Made by a program: the position numbers and the translations under genes. Positions 56,016 through 64,000 of a DNA stretch of 64,000 nt are shown here, one piece after another; within the stretch, counting starts at the first letter, position 1, and every line of letters starts with the position of its first letter. Under the pieces are notes generated by a model, which made no database searches, was not told the origin of the DNA, and was given only the letters and a program-made list of their open reading frames with translations. This DNA comes from Emydura subglobosa (Eukaryota; Chordata; Testudines; Chelidae): assembly GCA_007922225.1 (NCBI GenBank), contig ML679972.1, positions 38,300,340-38,364,339 of the forward strand. The letters are read 5' to 3'.

Positions 56016-57789
56016 TGGTGGCCTCTTGTTTAATGGCATCATCCAGCAGCCCCCCCTTCCCTTTAAACCTTAAAGCAGCCCCCCTGGGGCACCAAGCAGG
56101 GGATAGAGCGAGGGGCCCTCCACTGCCAGGTCGCCTCTGGCCCTGGGACCCTGCCTGGCTTCCCGTGTAGTGGGAAGACAGGACTCGGTTCACCTGCTGC
56201 CTCGGGTGACCTGGAGCTCAGGAGGGACCCTCGCCTCTCGACCTCGGCTTCCCTGATCCCCGCCGCTTTGGGCTGAGGGATCAGCTTCGCCCATCTCCCA
56301 AACTTCACCTTCACTGGACACCGGACACTCTCCGTCCGACAGGACCATCGTCCCCGCCGGAGGCCTGGGGAACACAAGGGGGAGGCAGCCGCGGTCACCC
56401 CAGGAAAGCTGAGGGGCAGCAGCTGGAGAAGGCAGCAGCTGACATTTACGGGGCTGAGATGTTCTGAGATGCTCCCCATGCAGCTGGAGGCCACGGGACC
56501 TTTGCCTGGCTCATGAAGTCAAGAGCCAGGTTCTGTGCATCCGGTCCCCCTGCTCTTCCTGCTCCCTTCAGCCCGGTGCAGCGCCGGATCCCTCCCACCC
56601 CCGCTTGCATCTCGGTGTCGCCAGCCAAGCTCCCGCTGGTAGGATCTCCAGGGTGAAGCCTGAGGCAGGTAGAGCCTGGCTGGGATTGGGGTGGCGTTGG
56701 CCCTTAGAAAAAACATCTGGAAATCAGCGCCAGAGAGAGGCTCAGCCTGGGGCCGCCGGCTGACCTGGATTTGTTACAGGCCACCTGCGGATTGCAGCAG
56801 CTCGGTCAGGGGAGCTGCTATGCACCCCCCAGCTTTGCTGTGCAGAGTGCGTTAGTCAAGCCATGTCCCCCACCTCCCTGCCAGAGGCTGCTGTGTTTCC
56901 ACTGCAGAACGGGGCGCACGGTGTGACCCCGGGGCTAGGGGCAGGAAGCCAGCCTCTCCTCGCTGGAGATGTGATGGGGGACAGGCCCGCAGCAGCTCCC
57001 CGGGGTCATCAGTCCTGGATCTCTTCCCCAGCAGGGAGCTGGCTGGAAAGGCGAGCTCTCTTCCCAGCCAAGACGGATCAGCGCCCACAGCGTGAGCTGG
57101 CCCGGCCCAGCTGTTCCCGGACAGCTTGCCGTCAGATCCTGGAGATGTCCAGGGGCGTCAGCGAGGAGAGAGACCGCATACAACCCCAGGCAAGAAGCTT
57201 CTCTGTCCCAGGCAGAACAGAGCCCACGCACTTTAACAAGCCGGGAACCCACGTCCTGTAGCACCGTAAGTACAGGTCAGGGCCTTTGCTGCAGGAGCTA
57301 TAGGCTCCTAGGAGGCTGCAGTAGTTACCCTCAGCCTCACTGGAGGGCGACAAAACACAGACACAGCCATTGTGTTAGATGCAGACGACACACACACAGC
57401 CATTGTGTTAGACACAGGGGTCTCTCTCTCACACACACACACACGCACATCCAGGAGTAACACAAAGCAGTGGTTACATTCCCTAGCTCCGTTCCTCAAG
57501 CGAGATCCCTCGGCCCTGGCCCCTCCAGCAGACCCGGTTCTCCCACTCCTGGTTTCTTGTGCTTTTTCCCATTGGGTTTTTTGCTGATTTCTCCCTGCTT
57601 CCCCCCATTCGAGCTGGAGGGCTCCCTTCCCCTGGCGGTAGGCATCGGTCTGAGGCGGAGAGCTTGTCTCTTGCTGCTGCTGCTGCCGCGTCACTGCTCG
57701 GTGACCTGGTCTATCGTGTTGGGGTTTTTCCGGTTTGTTTTGGGGGTTTTTTTTAAATCACTGTCGTTGTGTTGCCTGCTCTGTGGAAC

Positions 57790-57795
57790 AATAAA
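57790..57795 (+). terminator. CCER2: Candidate polyadenylation signal AATAAA (granin gene)
   Basis: Canonical AATAAA with a GT-rich stretch 40-60 bp downstream (TCATGTGTATTCTGTG). It implies a long 3' UTR of about 2.3 kb; an earlier weak site cannot be excluded. Confidence 0.5.
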
Positions 57796-57939
57796 GCACA
57801 GTGAAAACCAGCCTCAAAAACCACCCACGCCTCTTCGTGTCATGTGTATTCTGTGCGGGGCTTTCAAAGGCACCTGCTTTGAGCACGCAGTGGGATGAGC
57901 AGCACATAGCAGTGGGTGTTTCAAGGACTGACAGTGGAG

Positions 57940-58410
57940 GAATCAGAGTCCAGCTAGAGACATGGGTTCAAGACCTGCTCTGCCACAAATGCTCTGTGTG
58001 ATCATATGCAAGACTGCCCTGTGCCTCAGTTTTCCCACCTGTACAATGGGGATAATAATAACCTTCCCCTGCCTCAGTTAGGAGGATCAATCCTCTGATG
58101 ATGGTGAGTTACTCAGATAGTGTGTGATGGGGTTACCTAAGAGCGATAGGTCCTGCGTCTGCCACAGACCTCTGACAAGTCATGTCAGCTCTCAGGGCCC
58201 TGGTTTTTGCACCTGTGAAATGGAGATGATGATCCTTCTTTGGTCTGTAAGGATTGGGAGCTCTTTGGAACAGGGGCTTGTTTTTTACTGTGTCTGTGCT
58301 GCACCCGTCATGACGGGGTCCTGATTTCGGGTGGGGGCTGTGCAGCGCCTGGCGCAATGGGGCCCTGATCTTGGTTGGGACCTACAGACATTACCATGGT
58401 ATAAATAATA
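57940..58410 (+). repeat. Two MIR-like SINE copies in tandem
   Basis: 57945-58115 (TGTGCCTCAGTTTTCCCACC, TACAATGGGGATAATAATAA) and 58125-58410 (TTTTGCACCTGTGAAATGG, TTGGGAGCTCTTTGGAACAG, GCACCCGTCATGACGGGG and a second tail GCGCCTGGCGCAATGGGGCC). Confidence 0.6.
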
Positions 58411-58899
58411 ATTAAAAGTACCCTAGGGGTCAGAGCCCTATGGAGCCGCTTAATTCGCCTGAGTGAGCAAGTGACATAGTGCAGCTTTTATGCTGGAATC
58501 TCTGACTTCACCACTTCCTGCCGTTGGCTGTGGAGTGGCAGGTCAATTAACAGCACATCAGGAAGGAGGTGGAGCCTAAATTTGGGTAATTTACATAATT
58601 TATGCACACAAATGAAATTTGCATGGAATTTGTATGATCTCTCCCTACCCACACTCCCCTCCCCTCCGTACCCCCTTCAACCCTAGCTGTTTACATAGCT
58701 TCCCCTGTCCTGTCCCAAACCAGCCAGACAAAGATAGGCATTTACTACCCTCTCAAAATAATAACAATAATCTCAGTTTTTATTCTCATATATTACCCTA
58801 GCGAAATGTAGCCATCAAGCGTTGCAGGGGGAATGAGGAATTAAGGCCTTGAAACTCAAAGCACATGTATATTTCAGTGGGGGCGGAGACAAGGGACTT

Positions 58900-59400
58900 C
58901 AAATTTCTAGATGGTCCTGCAGTATATTCCAAATAGATCTGAGTGAATAACTGATTTTTTCAGTTCACCAGCAATGCCAAACAACGTTTTAAAAAGTCAT
59001 TTTGGGTAAAAAAAATCCAAATTTTTTCAAAACTTTTGGCAAATTAAAAAGTCGGAAAATGTAATTTCAGGTTGAAGGAAATGTTTTGATTTCGAACTTT
59101 TTTTAACATTTTTTTTAATTTCCTCTCATTTTGTTTTCAAAACAAGCCTGAAAGGGAAAAATCATTCTGACTGAAAACCCGAGCTGTTTCTTGTTGAAAA
59201 GGTCAAAACGATGCATTTAAATTTTTTTCAGATTTTTTTAAAATTTCTTTTTTGGGTTTTTCCAACCAAAATAATTTGGCAAAATTGACACAGATTCATG
59301 AGATGTTCAGTGTTGCTGAATCTGCATTTTTTGCCAGGAAATAAACATTGGCTGAAAAAATTTTGCCCACTTCTAGTTTCAAGACAAGGCAGGGTTCTCC
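58900..59400. repeat. AT-rich dispersed repeat of unknown class
   Basis: Runs of A and T with motifs like TTTTTTCAGTTCACCAGC and CCAACCAAAATAATTTGGC; the longest copy of the AT-rich type also seen at 40690, 51110 and 63740. Confidence 0.4.
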
Positions 59401-60443
59401 GCAGGGCACAGAATTGTGGCGCTATGAACCATGGGAAACGCACTCGGACCCCTTTACATCTCTCCTAGCTGGATACACGATAGATAGACCTCGACTGCTC
59501 TTCTGTAACATGGTGGTTCCGGTTGCTGGTCAGTTATTCCAGATGCAGAAATGGTGTGAATTTAAAGTGAATTAACTATTCCTGATTAATTCCATGAGCT
59601 GACACTCTTAATTCAGAATAAGAATATCTTGTTCCGGTTTAATTTAATCCATTTCCAAAGTGGATCAAGCAATTCAGAGCAAGGCACTCTGTGATGAAGG
59701 TGAAGACCTGTAGAGCCAGGAATGAGGAAAAGAGAGCTGATTTGCCAGATGGGCTGTCAATCACGCAGGGAGACTAGGGCGGGGCTTCCCTTCCCTGCAA
59801 AGGATTCTGGATAGGAAATCCCTCTATAAAACTCTCTGGCTTCCAGCTGGAAGGATCTCAGAGCTTCCAAAGAAGGTCTCTGGGCAGAACCTCGGTGCAG
59901 TGAAGTTGTGGTATGGAAGCTTTACTGGGGTTTTTTAAATATATCTTGGTATTATTTTTTTAATTCTGTGCAAGCCGCATCTTGCTGCATCACTGGACAA
60001 CTGTGCTGCTGTCCTCTGTGACCACCTGTACAGTCTGCAATGACATTTTCCACACATGGCGTTTGCCCTTTCAGATGCCACTCTGCGGGGTGCGGAGCCC
60101 ACCTCATGGCCCAAGAGGGAAGGGGCAGGAAACCCACATGGGTTTGGAAAACAGAAGCGGCCAGTCCCCTGCCTTAATTCAGTGCTGAGCTCCTTCCGAG
60201 GAAGGAGAATCTAATAAGAGGGGCCTCAATCATCCCCCTCGCCCCCCACATACACATCCCCTAGGCTGCAGCATGCAGCGAAACATAGAACCCCAAGTTC
60301 TTTGGCTGGGGCTAAAATGTGATTAGTTCTCCAGGACTCCCCCATTAGCTGCGTTTCTTCCATCACCCCCTAGGGGGCGTGAATGGCTCTGCCACGCCCT
60401 TGAGTTTTTGGCATGTACCAATAGGAGGGGTGCTTGGAGGTTG

Positions 60444-60660
60444 GTGCAGCCTGTTGCTGTACAGACCAGTGGAGTGGTCTGGTCCAAGCAAGGAGGTGCA
60501 GTGCTGCACTATTGTTTATAGGGACCGGTGGTCCGAGCTGGTCCATACAGGAAAGGAGGTGCACTATTGCACTATATGGACTGATGGTTTGGTCTGGCCC
60601 AAGCAGGGAGGTGAGGGACTGCACTATATGGACTGACGGGCTGGTCCTATACTGCAGCGG
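60444..60660 (+). repeat. Tandem repeat, four ~55-bp units
   Basis: Units contain CACTATATGGACTGATGG / CACTATATGGACTGACGG, TGGTCTGG(T/C)CCAAGCA(A/G)GGAGGTG, repeated four times with variation. Confidence 0.65.
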
Positions 60661-60886
60661 ATGAGGGTGCCACAGCATAAGGCCCAGTGCTCTGATCTCA
60701 CAGGGCGAGCCAGGGAAGGTGAAAGGAGCCATGGAGATCCTGCTGGCTCCGGTACCAGCGGTTTGGAAATTGTCTCTGCGGGAACTGGCATGATGTCCCT
60801 CCTGCTCTCTCTGGGCACCAAGCATTTCCCAGCTCCCTCGGAGAGGCCGTCCCCTCTGCAGCAGACAGCCAAGCACAGTGCCCCCG

Positions 60887-63070
60887 TCAGTGCTGGGAGA
60901 GCACTGCAGGCAGGACAGTTAAGGTGAAGAAGCTGCTCTCAGCTGGTGCCGGCTTGGGTGTCTGGAGGGAACTGTCCATCCAAGGGGCCTCTGGGCCAGT
61001 GTCATGGGCTTGCTCTTGGTTGCTCTCCTGGGCCATGTCCCGGTGCAGGGAATACTCAGCCATGAGCACCCTGGCCGCCTGCTCGTGGCTCTCCAGCAGT
61101 GTCTCAATGTGGTTCAGGAGGGCTGAGAAGAACTCTGGGACCCCTTCATAACCTGTGGAGGGAACCAAAGAGGCAGTCAGGCTGTCCCAGGGCATCCCAG
61201 AGCCCCTTACATGTTAAGCACCTGCCCTGTCCCATCCCAGAGGTTGCTGCATCTTAGTGCTGGGTGTGGGATCCCTTTGTAATCAGCTGCTTTGCCCACC
61301 CCAGAGGTGGCTGCACCTCGGTGCAGAGTGAGATCTCTGTAGCAACAGCTGCTGCACCCCACCCATTTCCACTCCCTGCAGCGCAGCACCCCCGAGCGCA
61401 GCGCTGGGGCATAGAGGCCAGCACGGACTGTGAGGGGCAAGCGCCCCCTGCTGAGCTCCCACCCACCACGCTCCCCGCTGAGCTGGCTTGGGCTCTCACC
61501 TGGGAAGGCATTGACATCTATGGCCATGCACTGCCCCGTCTGCTTGTCCACGATCAGATCCACCCCAAACAGAGAGAGCCCCAGGGCGGAGCGCAGACCT
61601 CGCACGGCTCGGCAGACGATGCTGTCGGAGGGTGGGGTGGGCTCCAGCGTGGCCTCATCCAGCTGACAAAGAGGCAGAGAGCCAGGGCGTTGGGGACATC
61701 ACCAAGGGGCACAAAGCCGGGGGAGTGAAGCTAGCTCTGGGGGACAGACAGATCCCCTCCGCCAGGACCGACAACGTGGAGGAAAGAGCAGCCCCTGCCC
61801 CGCTCCCTGCAGCACAGCACCCCCTAGCACCGCACTGGGCCTGGTCGGGCCAGTCTGATCTGTACCCCAGAACCAGCAATGAGCGCTCTACAGGGGACAA
61901 GAGCCCAGCCCCTGTTCAGCCAGCCAAGGGCTGTGATGGGCGCTTGGTCCCCCCCCCCCTCCAAAGCTGGGCCTCCCCACCCTCTGCTCCCTTCCCAACA
62001 GTCCCTTCGAGGCTGCCCCTGCATGGCCCCACTCAACAGGAGATCATGGGGGGGAGGGTGCCCCCTTTGTGGAGGGAGCCAGGGGCTTTACTTCCCTCCG
62101 GGAGCTGCCCAGATGCCACAGTGAGAGGCTCCAGTTCAAACCCCTCGGCTCAGGGCAGCTGCAGTGCTCTGTCCTGACGCCTTGCGAGCGCCTCCTGGTC
62201 TGCGTCTCTAGCCCCCCGGCATGGATTCGCTCCATCCTCCCCTAGCCCCTCTCCACTCCGGGGCATGGCAATCTCGCCCCTTCCTTGGCTGGGCCCCTTC
62301 CTTCCTCTGCCTGCCGCGCTCACTTATTCTCCCTCTGTCTCTTGCACCGCGACCTGTTCCGCAGCCTCCCCGCACCAGCTGCGTCCCCTACTCACTTCGG
62401 TCAGGTGGGAGCAGGACTCCGGCTTGGAGACGTCGTGGCTGTTGAAGAAGATGCTTCTCCTGGCTGCAAGGAACAGAGCGAGGTCACGAGCCCGGCTCGC
62501 CTGAGCTCAGGCTGCATCTGGGTCCAGAGAGACTCTGAGCTCCAACGTCACCAGCTCCGAGCTGTTGAGCCCGTCACAGATGTCAATGGAGTGGTGCCCT
62601 GGCTGCGACAGATGAGTGACTTTGGCCCGACCCGGCCCTGACACTCGATGCCTTGAGGAACGAGGGCACGTGAATGCCTTTTCAGCCCAGCTCGCCTGGC
62701 TTGAGCCCAGCTCGGGACAGAGCAAACCTTTTGCTGGGTCTCCAGCCTGTTTCACCAGCAGGACAGGAGCCTGTGGCACCGAACCGCCCCCGGGACAGGC
62801 ACTAGCTGCTCCCCACCCGCCACGGGTGGCCGCAGCAGGGAGACCGAGGGCTGGAGGGGCCACTGAGTCTCCATTGCAGCCCCGGTGCCGCCCCCCACAC
62901 GCACCTGATTGCCCCCGGGGAAAGTTCTTCAGCGAGGGGCGGCGCACCACGAAGTGGGAGGATCCCACCACGAAGACCTTGAAGAGGACAGCGTCGTGGT
63001 TGACAAAACTCTGCAGCAAACAGGAGGCATTCACCTCCCCCAGTCCCTCCTCGTTGAAGATCAGCACCAT
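60887..63070 (-). CDS. ITPK1-like inositol-tetrakisphosphate kinase, 3' four exons (partial)
   Basis: In transcript order on the minus strand: 63070-62905, 62463-62396, 61662-61500, 61152-60887 (stop TGA at 60889-60887). Phases agree; 220 aa, equal to about residue 185 to the end of human ITPK1 (414 aa). ITPK1 phosphorylates inositol tris- and tetrakisphosphates in the cytosol, feeding higher inositol phosphates. The ATP-grasp core is clear: FNEEGLGE, HDAVLFKVFVVG, RPSLKNF, SIFFNSHDVSKPES, SLFGVDLIVDKQTGQ and AIDVNAFPGYEGVPEFF. The metal-binding Asp of FGVD and the Asp and Asn of AIDVN have the same spacing as in ITPK1, so it should be active. The first of these exons begins with ATG after CCGCTAG, but this is an internal exon; upstream exons lie beyond 64000. 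The C-terminal 70 residues do not match ITPK1, and identity in the core looks far below that of a true ITPK1 orthologue, so I call it a paralogue. Confidence 0.88.
61215..61395 (+). repeat. Two to three units of the dispersed ~57-bp minisatellite
   Basis: CCAGAGGTTGCTGCATCTTA and CCAGAGGTGGCTGCACCTCG begin consecutive units, with AACAGCTGCTGCACCCC at the end. Lies in the last intron of the kinase gene. Confidence 0.65.
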
Positions 63071-63349
63071 CTAGCGGGGCAGAGAGCATCAGTGGGATGA
63101 ACAGAGGGGTCTCCGTAGATGGGGTTGGGGATAGAGGGGGCCTGTCTCATGGAATGGGAAAGGGGAGGGGCTTATTTAGCCCCACCCCCTTCTATCATCC
63201 CATTAGCCTTGGCTGCCGTGGCAACTTGCCAGTAGCCAATTATAGCTAGAGCCAGAAGCATGGCCTGTGGGTGGGGCACAGCTCCCAGCATGCACTGCTT
63301 TGTGTTGGGCCGACTCATTGTAGGCGGGGAGTTCCAGCCACTGCCTGGC

Positions 63350-63745
63350 CCCACAGCATTCTGGGATGCATGGGGTCACCCCTGTGGCTGCATAAGGATG
63401 GGTAGGAGGGTCAGAGAATGGGTGATGGGGGGTGTGGCTAAGAAAGAGTCCTGGTGCCTTATGGGAGTTGTAGTTCAGATGCCTCATATCTCAATGGGTG
63501 GGGCTTCCTAACTCTCATGCTGAATCAAGCTATCCCCTCCTTAGCCACAGTAGTGCATCATGGGAGATGTAGTCTGCCTAGGCAGCTAGGCCACAGGACA
63601 GAGAGCATCTGAACTACTGCTCCCATAATGCATTGTAGGGGGCTGAGGAAGAGGAGAACACCCTGGTGCATCATGGGAGATTGAATTTGGTGTCTAGAGA
63701 AAGAAGAAATAAAGGTCCCAGACTACAACTCCTATGATGCACCTG
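63350..63745. repeat. Cluster of ACTACAACTCCCATGATGCA motifs
   Basis: At least five copies in either orientation at about 63458, 63556, 63614, 63669 and 63722, with an outlier near 63356 (CATTCTGGGATGCATGG). The motif resembles the ZNF143/THAP11 binding element. Upstream intron of the kinase gene. Confidence 0.55.
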
Positions 63746-64000
63746 GCAACATTTTCAAATAGAGATTTTTGGGTGTTTGGCCAAATTTGTGTGGTGGGGG
63801 GCCTGTGTTCTTTTTTCTGGTGAAAAGTCAGATTTTTCCAGTAGGAAGCAGCCACTTTTTGTGTAGCTGAAAACCCGATTTTTTTCTAGCAAAAATTATT
63901 TCAATGAAAAACTTCTCAGCGTCCCCAGTGCTAACCCCGCCCTGATCTCTGGCAATGCCTCTTGGTGGGTAGAGAGGGAAGAGGGCACTTCCCGCTGCTT
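63746..64000. repeat. AT-rich dispersed repeat, window end
   Basis: Motifs GATTTTTCCAGTAGGAAGC and AAAACCCGATTTTTTTCTAG resemble the AT-rich repeat at 58900. No exon of the kinase gene was recognised between 63071 and 64000. Confidence 0.35.

Larger units (their letters stand above)
55504..57795 (+). other. CCER2: Presumed 3' UTR of the granin gene
   Basis: Between the stop codon and the AATAAA at 57790. No further coding exon is needed, as the protein already ends in the conserved LRRG. Contains a small CA-repeat at about 57430-57445 and the tandem unit at 55880. Confidence 0.45.
57796..60886. other. Intergenic gap between the two convergent genes
   Basis: No exon recognised. Contains two SINE copies, an AT-rich stretch (58420-58800) with a perfect octamer ATTTGCAT at 58617, an AT-rich repeat (58900-59400) and a tandem repeat (60444-60660). 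The 3' UTR of the minus-strand kinase gene must also lie at its right end; I see no clear TTTATT signal close by. Confidence 0.5.

Noticed and set aside
60887..63070. That the minus-strand kinase starts at the ATG at 63070
   Set aside because: That ATG directly follows a good splice acceptor and corresponds to about residue 185 of ITPK1, so it is an internal exon.
1..64000. CRISPR arrays, bacterial operons, retroviral or other viral genes
   Set aside because: The short regular repeats are SINE heads and minisatellites; no integrase, polymerase or envelope-like frames were seen. The CR1 copies are 3' tails without coding parts.

Overview
This is nuclear DNA from a vertebrate. Split, spliced genes with GT/AG introns sit in a sea of CR1 LINE ends, tRNA-derived MIR-like SINEs and hAT/Tigger-like MITEs. 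That repeat mix, together with the absence of primate or rodent repeats, points to a non-avian sauropsid, most likely a turtle (a crocodilian is the alternative). This is inference. High GC and compact genes would fit a microchromosome-like region. No viral genes, toxin genes or CRISPR arrays were seen.

Layout. 1-3.4 kb: intergenic, repeats only. 3.4-12.0 kb (+): a five-exon F-box/FBA-domain gene of the FBXO17/FBXO27 type (277 aa). 13.1-17.0 kb (+): MRPS12 (mitochondrial ribosomal protein uS12m, 145 aa), behind a CpG-rich promoter with three CCAAT boxes. 17.7-39.5 kb (+): SARS2 (mitochondrial seryl-tRNA synthetase), all 16 coding exons, 505 aa, intact. 39.5-44.0 kb: intergenic repeats. 44.0-57.8 kb (+): a six-exon granin gene (389 aa). 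It keeps the N-terminal disulfide loop and C-terminal helix of chromogranin A, but its position next to SARS2 and one internal motif match mammalian CCER2. 57.8-60.9 kb: intergenic. 60.9-63.07 kb (-): the last four coding exons of a gene like inositol-tetrakisphosphate 1-kinase (ITPK1); its 5' part lies beyond the window.

How it fits together. MRPS12 and SARS2 both serve mitochondrial translation. From general knowledge of the human genome, FBXO17-MRPS12-SARS2-CCER2 lie together on 19q13.2, while CHGA and ITPK1 lie tail to tail on 14q32. Here a CHGA-like gene and an ITPK1-like gene lie tail to tail next to SARS2. The simplest reading is that CCER2 is the whole-genome-duplication sister (ohnologue) of CHGA, and that this reptile also keeps the ITPK1 ohnologue, which mammals appear to have lost. 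A second difference from mammals is that MRPS12 is transcribed in the same direction as SARS2, with its own promoter, instead of head to head from a shared one.

All exon coordinates come from reading frames, splice-site consensus and remembered family sequences; no alignment or RNA evidence was available.
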